The notes under the pieces are model-generated. The model did not search any database, had not been told where the DNA came from, and was given only the letters and a program-made list of their open reading frames with translations. 8,476 nt of DNA from an uncultured Bacilli bacterium (GTDB taxonomy: Bacteria > Bacillota_I > Bacilli_A > RFN20 > CAG-288), in the NCBI GenBank assembly GCA_934725685.1, contig CAKVBX010000053.1, forward strand, positions 1 to 8,476, given 5' to 3'. The position numbers and the translations under genes were made by a program. Positions 1-6,654 of this stretch are shown piece by piece (the stretch's first letter is position 1; every line of letters starts with the position of its first letter).

Positions 1-170
1 TATTTTTGTCCGGGATTTCATTCAGAAGGCGGGACATTCGTGGGATGCAGCAACACTAATGTTTATCCTTTTCATTTATCTTTAGATAAATAATTCTTCG
101 GAATTCACTGATCGTTCCCGAATTTTCTAGTGTTAAAGCCTAAAAACCGGTCCGATTTTAAGCGAAACGG

Positions 171-200
171 GGATGTCCTTCAGGGCATCCTTTTTCTTTC
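171..200 (+). terminator. Rho-independent terminator upstream of the first gene
   Basis: An 8-bp stem, GGATGTCC (171-178) with GGGCATCC (183-190), contains one G.U pair, closes a TTCA loop and is followed by TTTTTCTTTC. It would end a plus-strand transcript entering from the left. The promoter of the next gene begins just after it. Confidence 0.75.
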
Positions 201-234
201 TATCCCTTTTGGATTTTGATACAATGCTATTGCT
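197..234 (+). promoter_or_regulatory. Probable promoter of the 120-aa membrane protein gene, giving a nearly leaderless mRNA
   Basis: A -10-like TACAAT lies at 220-225, but the -35 region (about 197-202) is poor. Transcription would start near 231-233, only a few bases before the ATG at 235. No Shine-Dalgarno sequence is visible before that ATG. The promoter call rests on the -10 box alone. Confidence 0.4.
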
Positions 235-597
235 ATGAAAAACATGAAAATCAAAGAACGCTTTCAAAAATTCACGAAGAATGATATCGTGACCCTTATC
301 GGCCTCGGTCTTGCTGTGCTGCTCGGCCTTTATTTCTCCATCGGCATGAGTGTCTCCATCGCTCAGGGGAAGACTCTGTTCGGAGACAGCAACAATCACG
401 AGAATGTGATGGAGACCGTGGTATCCACAAGCGATTATATCGTCTTAGCTCTCTTCTGGGTTCTGACTGGCTTAGTCATCGCTCTCTTTGTCTATTACTT
501 TCTCTTCCGCAAGGCGGAAGAGAAGAAGGTCGTGAAGAAGGAAATCGTGAACGGAAAGACCGTCATTGTGAAAGAGGAGGAAGATGAATCCAAGTGA
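235..597 (+). CDS. Small two-helix membrane protein, function unknown
   Basis: I do not recognise a family for this 120-residue protein. It has a short basic N-terminus (residues 1-16), a hydrophobic segment at about 18-40, a polar loop of about 25 residues, a second hydrophobic segment at about 67-91, and a charged Lys/Glu-rich tail (92-120). Both ends would be cytoplasmic by the positive-inside rule. No catalytic motif is seen. The start at 235 has no Shine-Dalgarno sequence and sits about 10 bases after a TACAAT box, so the mRNA may be leaderless. A second in-frame ATG lies at 244, also without a ribosome binding site. The last 14 bases overlap the next gene, whose ribosome binding site is inside this one, so the two are probably translated together and may work together at the membrane. 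Confidence 0.75.
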   Translation: MKNMKIKERFQKFTKNDIVTLIGLGLAVLLGLYFSIGMSVSIAQGKTLFGDSNNHENVMETVVSTSDYIVLALFWVLTGLVIALFVYYFLFRKAEEKKVVKKEIVNGKTVIVKEEEDESK

Positions 598-1009
598 TAT
601 CGAAAAAGACCTCGGTCTTCTTAAGGAATGCGAGTTCGTCCGCTATGAGTGGAGAGACAATCTTCTTTTCCTTCTTTTCGTGATGGATAACGAGGATGAG
701 GAAGAAGAGCACTTCCACTGTCATCATGATGATGAAGAAGAGGAGGAAGAAGAGGAACATGACTGCTGTATGGAAGGTCTCAACGGACATCTTTTCCTTG
801 TCACATTCCGCGGCGTCTCTGACTTTGTCTCGAAAGGGGAACTCTGTGATTCCTATGTTCTCCGTTCGATGAAAAACGATGACCATGCACTCTCCTTCGA
901 TTATGAAGGACACAATCTCTTTGAGGACGATCAGGATCTGGCCTTCTCGTTCCGCTATGATTCTTATGTCGTCGAGGACCAGGGGAAAATCGCAAGTCCA
1001 CAGGTATAA
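584..1009 (+). CDS. Acidic protein with a His/Cys-rich tract, function unknown
   Basis: This is a 141-aa soluble protein with no recognised family. Its start at 584 follows a strong GAGGAGG (572-579) and overlaps the upstream membrane-protein gene by 14 bases, so translational coupling is likely. The middle (residues 37-62) is a low-complexity tract of Glu and Asp with five His (43, 45, 47, 48, 59) and three Cys (46, 61, 62). The surrounding N-terminal (1-34) and C-terminal (65-141) parts look like ordinary folded sequence with alternating hydrophobic and acidic residues. The tract could bind divalent metal, but acidic low-complexity linkers are also common without such a role. A terminator follows 8 bases after the stop, making this the last gene of a two-gene unit. 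Confidence 0.75.
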   Translation: MNPSDIEKDLGLLKECEFVRYEWRDNLLFLLFVMDNEDEEEEHFHCHHDDEEEEEEEEHDCCMEGLNGHLFLVTFRGVSDFVSKGELCDSYVLRSMKNDDHALSFDYEGHNLFEDDQDLAFSFRYDSYVVEDQGKIASPQV

Positions 1010-1016
1010 GGCACTG

Positions 1017-1042
1017 ACACAGGTGAAGAGCCTGTGTTTTTT
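1017..1042 (+). terminator. Terminator of the plus-strand two-gene unit
   Basis: ACACAGG (1017-1023) and CCTGTGT (1031-1037) form a 7-bp stem with a TGAAGAG loop, followed by a T-run through 1042. It begins 8 bases after the stop codon at 1009. Its T-run is the left half of a palindrome whose A-run serves the opposing terminator. Confidence 0.8.
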
Positions 1043-1046
1043 CATG

Positions 1047-1074
1047 AAAAAAGACCTGGTGTATGACCAGGTCT
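1047..1074 (-). terminator. Terminator of the minus-strand priA operon
   Basis: Read on the minus strand, AGACCTGGT pairs with ACCAGGTCT (plus coordinates 1066-1074 and 1052-1060) around a five-base loop. A run of six U follows (A-run at 1047-1052). The stem starts about 6 bases after the stop codon at 1080-1082. It lies back to back with the plus-strand terminator. Confidence 0.85.
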
Positions 1075-1079
1075 CCCTA

Positions 1080-1730
1080 TTATTTTTTTGCGTTGAAGAT
1101 ATACTTCGTGAACAGATCATAGGCGACTTCCTTGGTGAACATTCTGCTGAACTGTTCTGTGGAAGGGCCACCGTTTGCAAAAAGTCCGTCGACATACTGC
1201 AATGTCTTTTCCCGCTTCTTGTCTTTCTCCGCATTCGGAGCCGAGGAAAGAATCTGGAAATAGGAGGATATCCACTCACTGGCGAGCGCTTCGTAGTCCT
1301 TTTTCTTTCCACCTTTCTTGGATAACGTCGGAGAAAGCTTCATGGTGTCATACCAACGCTTTTCCGGGATGTTGTCCTTTAAGGTGCTGTATTTCTCCTT
1401 GACGGAATCCATCCGGCTCAAATCCGGAATGGTATCGACTTTCGTATCATAAAGCTCAAGGAGCAGGGTGTGTTTAGAGAATGCGGAGATCAGATCGTAG
1501 GAAAGAAGCGGCATCTCTTTTTCCAAAGGGGTGAAGACAATGGTCTCCATTTTCATGAGGGAAAACATCGCCTTCATTTCGATGGTGGAAAAGCGTCCGT
1601 ATCCTTTCAGTTCATAATCATGGATTAGGAAGGTGCATCCGTTCTTCTTCATCTTCCGATAGGAAGAGATATCGATTTCCGTGACTTCGGATAGAGACTT
1701 CGCTTTTTCCAGAAATGTTTTGATCATCAT
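1080..1730 (-). CDS. Possible ferredoxin-dependent bilin reductase-like protein (PcyA/HY2 superfamily)
   Basis: This 216-aa protein is the last gene of the operon. Its ATG overlaps the previous stop in an ATGA arrangement, so it is translationally coupled. By eye it aligns with my memory of cyanobacterial PcyA. The segment ending in MPLLSYDLI (residues 73-81) matches the PcyA block ending in LPLFGCDIV. The spacing from E62 to D79 (17 residues) equals that from His88 to Asp105 in PcyA, so the active-site Asp would be kept and the His replaced by Glu. E51 may stand in for PcyA Glu76. The C-terminus (about 155-213) follows the family's helical pattern, including a Tyr, then Phe near an acidic Lys-Glu turn, then a final aromatic pair before a basic tail. 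If right, it would reduce bilins or a related tetrapyrrole using ferredoxin. No heme oxygenase or bilin-protein gene is present here. It could also be a diverged fold relative with another substrate. Confidence 0.45.
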   Translation of the reverse strand: MMIKTFLEKAKSLSEVTEIDISSYRKMKKNGCTFLIHDYELKGYGRFSTIEMKAMFSLMKMETIVFTPLEKEMPLLSYDLISAFSKHTLLLELYDTKVDTIPDLSRMDSVKEKYSTLKDNIPEKRWYDTMKLSPTLSKKGGKKKDYEALASEWISSYFQILSSAPNAEKDKKREKTLQYVDGLFANGGPSTEQFSRMFTKEVAYDLFTKYIFNAKK

Positions 1731-2311
1731 TCGTCGTCACTTCCGTCATCACCATGTTCGTGATGCCTTTCGGTCACTTTTTCTCTGATGCCGGTCAGTG
1801 CCTGATAAATCTCTTCGTTTGTCGCATCAGGATGTTTCTGAATATAGGCATCAAATTCTCCGATGATATCACCCATGTAAGGCTCTTCATAATCTTCGGA
1901 GTAATCTTCATCGGAACCTTCTTCCTCTTCCTCGTCGTGATCATGTTCCGCCTTGACGACATTGTTGTCGTTCATGTATTCCGGATAGGTGTCATCGATT
2001 TTCAGATATTCGTGTTCCGGTTCGAAATAACGGAAGAGGAGACGGAAGTGGATGGCGACATCACTGAGTGCCTCAAAGAGAGCATCCCGGACTTCCTTTT
2101 CTTTGTCGATATAGGTTTCCGGTGCCTCGACTTCGATGTTGAGACGGAAAGAAGTCTGCTCAAAGCCGTCGTGGATGAGGAAGGATTCAGGTGCGAAGAA
2201 GATGAGATCCTCATCTTTGCAGCGGTAGATTTCGACTAAGCGCTGATGGATCTTCTTAGTGACGTCGATGGCATAGTAATGGTCCATGCCGAGCAATGAA
2301 ACAGTGATCAT
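1727..2311 (-). CDS. DUF1904-like (tautomerase/MIF-fold) protein with an acidic C-terminal extension
   Basis: This is a 194-aa protein. Residues 1-105 resemble the roughly 110-aa DUF1904 family: an N-terminal beta strand (MITVSLLG), a helix at about 15-30, a strand containing FFAPESFLIHDG, a central strand (FRLNIEVEA), a helix at 70-90 and a final strand. This beta-alpha-beta repeat is the tautomerase/MIF fold. The protein starts at Met with no Pro1, so tautomerase chemistry is not implied. Residues 121-143 form a His/Asp/Glu-rich linker. Residues 148-182 look like a small helical domain, and the tail (183-194) is again His and Asp rich. The ribosome binding site (AAAGGA) overlaps the priA stop, and 14 bases separate the genes. 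The extension is unusual for DUF1904 as I know it. Function is unknown. Confidence 0.5.
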   Translation of the reverse strand: MITVSLLGMDHYYAIDVTKKIHQRLVEIYRCKDEDLIFFAPESFLIHDGFEQTSFRLNIEVEAPETYIDKEKEVRDALFEALSDVAIHFRLLFRYFEPEHEYLKIDDTYPEYMNDNNVVKAEHDHDEEEEEGSDEDYSEDYEEPYMGDIIGEFDAYIQKHPDATNEEIYQALTGIREKVTERHHEHGDDGSDDE

Positions 2312-2325
2312 GATATGTTTTCCTT

Positions 2326-4539
2326 TCAGTTGTTTTCGTTTCCGGAATCGACATTGATACTGATGTCGACCTGTTGACGGAGTCGTCGGAAGTCTCTGAC
2401 CTCACTGAGGACGGCAGTCGCTTCTTCCGGTGACTTATATTTTAACAGGATTGTCCGATAATATCTTCCGTTGATGTGCGAAATGTAAGGAGCAGAGGGG
2501 CCGTAGATGTTGAACCGTTTTCCTGACGTCTTTTCGACAAGCAGATTTTTGAGCTCTTCTGCGATGCGGAAGACTTCTGCTTTGTCGACTCCCTTGACGT
2601 TGATGGAAGTCAGATAGGTATAGGGCGGATACTGATATTTCTTTCTCTCCTCCATTTCCTTGGCAAAGAATGTGTCATAGTCCTGCTTTGCGGCAAGCTT
2701 CAGTACTTCGTTGTTCGGATTGTAGGTCTGAAGCAGGACACGCCCTTTCAGGTTCTGCCTTCCCGCTCTCCCCACGAACTGAGAGATGAGATTGAAAGCA
2801 TCCTCATTGGCGGTGTAGGAGGGCATACGGAGCGGACTGTCCGCGTCGAGAATGGCTGCCAGGGTGACTTTCGGGAAATCGTGTCCTTTGGCGATGATTT
2901 CCGTCCCGACGATAATGTCGGTTTCTCCGTCGGCAAACTGCTCTAGCACTTCATGTCGTACCTGGTTACTGGAAACATCGGAATCGAGCCTTGTGATTTT
3001 CGCCGAGGGGAAGAAACCGCGCAGTTCTTCGTAGGCGCGTTCCGTTCCGTATCCTAAGGTGATGAAGTCTGTCCCGGAACATTCACAGTGGAATCCGATG
3101 GTGCTTACGTGGTATCCGCAGTGATGACAGCGGAGGGAGTCGTCCCGTTTATGGTAGTTCAAGGGAATTCCGCAGTTTGGACAAAGGACCGTCTTGTGAC
3201 AGTGCCGGCAGATATAGATGGGAGAGTATCCTCTCCGGTTGATGAGAATCATCGACTGTTCTTTGTTCTTCAGGTTTGTCTCCAGTTCGCTAATGAGCCG
3301 TTTTGAGAACATCGGAGATTTGTTTGGATCCAAGGCTTCCGGGTCGTTCATGTTGACGAAGATGACTTCTTTCTCCTGGTTCTTGGCGACCCGCTTTGTC
3401 ATCTTCAGAGGATGGTAGATCCCTTTGACCGCCCGGATCTGGTCGATGACCCGAGGCGTCGCGGAGGCGAGCAGAATTTTCAGTTCTTCATTCTCGCTTC
3501 GGAGAAGACTTACTTTGATGGCGTCGTAGTAAGGGTCCTTGTCCTGTTTATAGGAATTGGAGTGTTCCTCATCGATGATGATAAGACTCAGATCCTGAAT
3601 CGGAGCAAATACCGCACTTCTTGTACCTAAGACAACTTTGCTTTGACCATGCAGGATTTTCTGATATTCGTCATATTTCCTGCTTTCGGAAAGAGAAGAG
3701 TTGAGAATGGAGACCGCTTCTCCGAACCGGGATTGGAAGAGGAAGAGCATATGGTCGGTGAGTGCAATCTCCGGAATGAGAATCATGACTCCTTTCCCCA
3801 TGGAAAGATAGGTCTCGGCGAGGTGAAGATAGACTTCCGTCTTTCCGGATCCGGTCACTCCCTGAAGCAGATAGACTTTATCTGTTCCGTTCAGGACGCT
3901 TTCATAAACAGCTTCCTGTTCGTTGGTCAGCTGATAGGGTACCGTCTTTTTCAGCATGATTTCCGGAATCCGGGATACCGGAATCTCCCGGATTTCCGCA
4001 GCACCTTTTTCTAAGAGTTTCTCCAGACTCTTTTTTGCCGTGATTTCCGTTTTCCGAATGCCGTCTTTTTCCTTTGCAAGCTTATCGTAGAGTTCTCTCT
4101 CTTTTTTGCTGAGGCTTTCTTTCCTATAGGGGAGAGCGAAAACAAAGGGGACTGTTTTTCCCTGTGCTTTCTTCAAAGCGGAATCCTTTGGCTTGAGAGA
4201 AGGAGGAAGCATGGTCTGGAGGACTTTGATCAGATCGGTCTGATAATAGTCGGCAATCTGGTTGGCCAGTTTCATGAGAGCAGGAGAAAGGAGCGGTTCT
4301 TCGTCGACTTTCTTCTGAATCCGGCTTAGTTTGATTTTTGTTTTTTCCTGGTAGTCCTTCAGACTCTCGTTGATCAAGGCAGGTTCTTCGATGACGAAGG
4401 CAATGGTGGAACTGCTGTTTCCGAAGCTTACCAAAACACGCATTCCTAAGTGAATGTCATTTTCCTCCGTGTAATAGGAAAACGGTCTGTTGAGGGAGGT
4501 GACCGCTCTTCCGATCAGTACTTTGACAAGGTAGAACAT
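2326..4539 (-). CDS. priA: Primosomal protein N' (replication restart helicase PriA)
   Basis: PriA binds stalled forks and D-loops, unwinds 3'-5', and reloads the replisome through the primosome. This copy is 737 aa, the normal size. It has the N-terminal DNA 3'-end-binding domain (LNRPFSYY at 16-23) and Walker A GVTGSGKT (227-234). It also has the DEEH box (323-326), ASATP (358-362), a motif V region GTEIIAKGHDF (545-555) and motif VI QFVGRAGR (587-594). The zinc-binding insert carries eight Cys (444, 447, 453, 456, 471, 474, 485, 487). The last pair is C-x-C (HCECSG) where PriA usually has C-x2-C. The ATG shares one base with the upstream stop (TGATG), so translation probably restarts from the membrane-protein gene. 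There is only a weak AAAG-like site of its own. The usual Bacillota partners def and fmt are not downstream. Confidence 0.97.
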   Translation of the reverse strand: MFYLVKVLIGRAVTSLNRPFSYYTEENDIHLGMRVLVSFGNSSSTIAFVIEEPALINESLKDYQEKTKIKLSRIQKKVDEEPLLSPALMKLANQIADYYQTDLIKVLQTMLPPSLKPKDSALKKAQGKTVPFVFALPYRKESLSKKERELYDKLAKEKDGIRKTEITAKKSLEKLLEKGAAEIREIPVSRIPEIMLKKTVPYQLTNEQEAVYESVLNGTDKVYLLQGVTGSGKTEVYLHLAETYLSMGKGVMILIPEIALTDHMLFLFQSRFGEAVSILNSSLSESRKYDEYQKILHGQSKVVLGTRSAVFAPIQDLSLIIIDEEHSNSYKQDKDPYYDAIKVSLLRSENEELKILLASATPRVIDQIRAVKGIYHPLKMTKRVAKNQEKEVIFVNMNDPEALDPNKSPMFSKRLISELETNLKNKEQSMILINRRGYSPIYICRHCHKTVLCPNCGIPLNYHKRDDSLRCHHCGYHVSTIGFHCECSGTDFITLGYGTERAYEELRGFFPSAKITRLDSDVSSNQVRHEVLEQFADGETDIIVGTEIIAKGHDFPKVTLAAILDADSPLRMPSYTANEDAFNLISQFVGRAGRQNLKGRVLLQTYNPNNEVLKLAAKQDYDTFFAKEMEERKKYQYPPYTYLTSINVKGVDKAEVFRIAEELKNLLVEKTSGKRFNIYGPSAPYISHINGRYYRTILLKYKSPEEATAVLSEVRDFRRLRQQVDISINVDSGNENN

Positions 4540-5300
4540 CAGTGTTTCTTTGCTATGGTCAGTTTTTCTTCTTTCAGATGCCGAATAAGAAGGGAGATTC
4601 TTTCTTCGCTTTCTTTGTTCATCTTCTCTTTCGGAAGTGTCACGCTATCTCCGGTTCTTGTGATGAGTAGATAATAATGCTTCCTCTCTCTTCCGAAAGA
4701 GAAGGAGGCGTCATAGAGGATTTTTTCTTTCTCTCCTTCTCTGACAAGGAGTTTGTCGGAATAGATTTCTACTTCATAGGTGATCCCTTTCTTTTTTTTC
4801 TTTTCCATCCAGGGAACAAGGAAGAGAAGGAGGAGAAAGAAAAGAAGTAAGAGCATACCGAAAAGTAGGATAAGATAGAAGTAGAAGAGATGTTTTTCCA
4901 TTCCTTTCTGAAAATAGAGAATGAGACTGTAGAGAGGGAGAAAGAGGGCATGGAATCCTAATAGAGTCAGATCTTTTCTGTTTCTGTAGGTGGACAGTAG
5001 GAGATAGGGAGTGTATTCTTTGATCTGGTAGGAGAAAGAGGATAGGTGCTCGGAAGGGACTTCTTTCTCTTCCGGGTATGTTTTCCGTTTCCTAAAGTAG
5101 GAAACAAGGGAGAAGACAAGATATCCGAGGCAAAGGAGCAGGAAGATGGCTAGGAAGACCCATGTCGTCAGAATGGCAGATGATTGAAACGTAACCGTTC
5201 CGTTCTCTTCCAGGACTGAGGTTGCATAAAGGACGATGAAGGATAGAATCAGGGAAAGATAGGAAAGGAAAAGGAAGATTGTCATGGATTTCTTTTTCAT
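4539..5300 (-). CDS. Four-helix membrane protein with YcxB-like C-terminal domain
   Basis: This 253-aa protein is the first gene of the priA operon. It has four hydrophobic helices at about residues 6-28, 44-68, 111-130 and 137-164, with a basic cluster (KKKKK, 167-171) after the last. The C-terminal cytoplasmic part (about 175-242) resembles the YcxB-like domain: a strand pattern around YEVEIYSDKLLV, a turn, KHYYLLIT, then a TLPKEKM motif. The family is widespread in Bacillota and its role is not established. The start at 5300 follows a good AAAGGAG site and a TATAGT -10 box. The stop overlaps the priA start by one base, so this gene's translation probably sets priA expression. The hydrophobic region is rich in TTT/TTC codons, giving long pyrimidine or purine runs. 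Confidence 0.7.
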   Translation of the reverse strand: MKKKSMTIFLFLSYLSLILSFIVLYATSVLEENGTVTFQSSAILTTWVFLAIFLLLCLGYLVFSLVSYFRKRKTYPEEKEVPSEHLSSFSYQIKEYTPYLLLSTYRNRKDLTLLGFHALFLPLYSLILYFQKGMEKHLFYFYLILLFGMLLLLFFLLLLFLVPWMEKKKKKGITYEVEIYSDKLLVREGEKEKILYDASFSFGRERKHYYLLITRTGDSVTLPKEKMNKESEERISLLIRHLKEEKLTIAKKH

Positions 5301-5306
5301 GCCGTC

Positions 5307-5350
5307 ACTCCTTTCCTAATACTATAGACACTTATCTTTTCTTCTGTTCA
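5307..5350 (-). promoter_or_regulatory. Promoter and ribosome binding site of the priA operon
   Basis: On the minus strand, TGAACA (5345-5350) and TATAGT (5321-5326) form a -35/-10 pair with an 18-base spacer. AAAGGAGTG (about 5307-5315) lies close to the ATG at 5300. Transcription would start near 5314, so the leader is very short. Confidence 0.5.
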
Positions 5351-5407
5351 AAAATGGAGAAACAAGAAACTGATAGGGTCAATTCTGAAGCCTTCTTTAT
5401 TCTATCA

Positions 5408-5437
5408 TGATAAAATACTATATGTTTTCGATGGAGG
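5408..5437 (+). promoter_or_regulatory. Extended -10 promoter and ribosome binding site of the DUF308 gene
   Basis: TGATAAAAT (5408-5416) is an extended -10 element, and the -35 region is weak. GGAGG at 5433-5437 lies 8 bases before the ATG at 5446. The site decides the start: the upstream in-frame ATG at 5407 overlaps the promoter itself and has no ribosome binding site. Confidence 0.55.
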
Positions 5438-5445
5438 AAAAAATA

Positions 5446-5997
5446 ATGAAAACAAAAACATCCAATTTATTGAAATGTGTCCTCTTCCTCGTCCTTGGCA
5501 TTCTGCTCTGCTGTTCTGTCATCGACCCGAATTCCCTTCTGAACTGGATCATTTCCGTCGCGTTCTTAGTCTCTGGTGCCATGCTTTTATGCCTCTCCTT
5601 AGTCGCTGCCCGTTCTCTTCTCACGGATACCGGTCTCACCGGTGGCCTCATTCTTGCCTTAGGCATCTTCTTCCTTCCTACCCTTCCCGGCGGAATGAGC
5701 ATCAACTGGATGGGCGGTATCTCCATGATCATGATGGTCGTGGGTGCGATGCTTCTCTTTGATGCCATTCTCGGATTCGGCTATCACAGAAAAGCGGCAA
5801 GCAATATCACGGTCTTGGTCTTAGGCGCCGCCTTGTTCGCCATCGGTATCTGCCTCTGGCTCATCGATGGTTTCCGCTCCTTTGCCGGTCTGATGCTCGG
5901 TATCTTCTTCATCATCTACGCCGTCATCCTCTTTATCTCTGCCATCAAGAATAAAGATTACTTCGTCATTACCGTCAAGTCCACCAAGAAAAAGTAA
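5446..5997 (+). CDS. DUF308/HdeD-like six-helix membrane protein
   Basis: This is a 183-aa protein. I chose the start at 5446 because GGAGG lies 8 bases upstream. The longer frame from 5407 begins inside the promoter. It has six hydrophobic segments at about residues 8-25, 31-53, 63-80, 88-108, 118-140 and 145-166, with Gly-rich helix ends, then a hydrophilic tail ending in KKK. The repeated pairs of helices starting with a Gly-rich LGILL, LVSGAMLL or VLGAALFAIG pattern are typical of the HdeD/DUF308 family. In E. coli, HdeD takes part in acid resistance. In Bacillota the role is generally unknown, so no function is claimed. It is monocistronic: divergent from the priA operon and closed by a strong hairpin directly after the stop. 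Confidence 0.75.
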   Translation: MKTKTSNLLKCVLFLVLGILLCCSVIDPNSLLNWIISVAFLVSGAMLLCLSLVAARSLLTDTGLTGGLILALGIFFLPTLPGGMSINWMGGISMIMMVVGAMLLFDAILGFGYHRKAASNITVLVLGAALFAIGICLWLIDGFRSFAGLMLGIFFIIYAVILFISAIKNKDYFVITVKSTKKK

Positions 5998-6006
5998 ATA
6001 GAAAGG

Positions 6007-6040
6007 ATATGCTCTGGCTTTGCCAGAGCATATTTCCTCT
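6007..6040 (+). terminator. Terminator or attenuator hairpin between the DUF308 and glycosylase genes
   Basis: A perfect 12-bp stem (6007-6018 with 6022-6033) with a 3-base loop begins 9 bases after the DUF308 stop. It is followed by a pyrimidine-rich run interrupted by C (TTCCTCTT). The glycosylase ATG lies 8 bases after the stem, so read-through here would set that gene's expression. Confidence 0.8.
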
Positions 6041-6041
6041 T

Positions 6042-6542
6042 ATGGTGAAAAACAAGTATCTTCATGTTACACATGATTCCATACCGCCGTTTGTTCCTCA
6101 GGATGCCGAAATCCTGATCCTGGGCTCCTTTCCCTCTCCCGGTTCGAGAAAGGAAGGGTTTTATTATGCCTATAAGACAAACCGTTTCTTTAAGATCCTG
6201 TCCTCTCTTTTTTCGGAAGTAGAGCCTTTGACGACAGAAGAACGGAAAGCATTTCTTAATAGGCATGCTATCGCCTTGTACGATGTCATCGAATCCTGCG
6301 ATATTGTCGGAGCCAGTGACAGCAGTATCCGAAATGTTCTTGTCTCCGACATTGACGGAATCAAAGCGAAATGCCCTTCCATCCGACAGGTTTTCACGAC
6401 CGGAACTAAGGCGGCAGAACTTTACCGGAAGTATCATGACGACAATTTCCTTTCTCTTCCGAGCCCCTCAGCAGCCAATGCCGGGATGTCTTTGACGGAA
6501 CTGGTCGGAAAATATTCTGTGATTCTCTCTTTTCTAAATTGA
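6042..6542 (+). CDS. Hypoxanthine (deoxyinosine)-DNA glycosylase, uracil-DNA glycosylase superfamily family 6
   Basis: This enzyme class removes deaminated adenine (hypoxanthine) from DNA and starts base excision repair. Counted from the ATG at 6042, the 166-aa protein has family motif I GSFPSPGSR (28-36), the aromatic GFYYAYKTNRFF block (39-50), ALYDVIESC (78-86), a DSSI segment after it, and the second active-site motif LPSPSAAN (139-146). In family 6 the Asn of the NxFW-type block is, as I recall, important for catalysis. Here it is N47. The first Trp/Phe positions are Phe-Phe. The reading frame stays open back to 6009, but that earlier ATG is inside the terminator hairpin, so the start is probably 6042 (or GTG at 6045). 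No Shine-Dalgarno sequence is visible at either. The stop overlaps the -35 box of the tRNA promoter. Confidence 0.85.
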   Translation: MVKNKYLHVTHDSIPPFVPQDAEILILGSFPSPGSRKEGFYYAYKTNRFFKILSSLFSEVEPLTTEERKAFLNRHAIALYDVIESCDIVGASDSSIRNVLVSDIDGIKAKCPSIRQVFTTGTKAAELYRKYHDDNFLSLPSPSAANAGMSLTELVGKYSVILSFLN

Positions 6543-6567
6543 TTATTCCTTCTCATTTTGGTATGAT
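6539..6567 (+). promoter_or_regulatory. Promoter of tRNA-Ala
   Basis: TTGATT (6539-6544) and TATGAT (6562-6567) are separated by exactly 17 bases. Transcription would start near 6574, about 5 bases before the mature tRNA. The -35 box overlaps the glycosylase stop codon. Confidence 0.75.
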
Positions 6568-6578
6568 TTTGTGGCTAT

Positions 6579-6654
6579 GGGGCTATAGCTCAGCTGGGAG
6601 AGCGTCTCGTTCGCAACGAGAAGGTCGCGAGTTCGATCCTCGTTAGCTCCACCA
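6579..6654 (+). tRNA. tRNA-Ala (anticodon CGC)
   Basis: This is a complete 76-nt cloverleaf with an encoded CCA. Acceptor arm GGGGCTA pairs with TAGCTCC. The D arm is GCTC/GAGC. The anticodon stem is TCTCG/CGAGA around TTCGCAA, giving anticodon CGC for Ala codon GCG. The T arm is GCGAG/CTCGT around TTCGATC, with one G.T closing pair. The G3.U70 pair that identifies alanine tRNA is present. A promoter precedes it and a hairpin terminator lies 65 bases downstream. Confidence 0.97.

Noticed and set aside
1..93. Open frame from the left edge ending at TAA 91-93, a possible 3' end of an upstream gene
   Set aside because: Only 30 codons are visible, the translation suggests no family, and another frame is open nearly as long. 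AT-rich hairpins at 74-91 and 92-105 make it equally likely to be non-coding.
563..1312. Long minus-strand frame opposite the acidic-protein gene
   Set aside because: It runs through two terminators and mirrors the Glu-rich low-complexity DNA; no ribosome binding site and no family resemblance.
1754..2239. Plus-strand frame opposite the DUF1904-like gene
   Set aside because: It is the antisense of a well-supported operon gene; its Phe/Ile-rich sequence is the complement of acidic codons.
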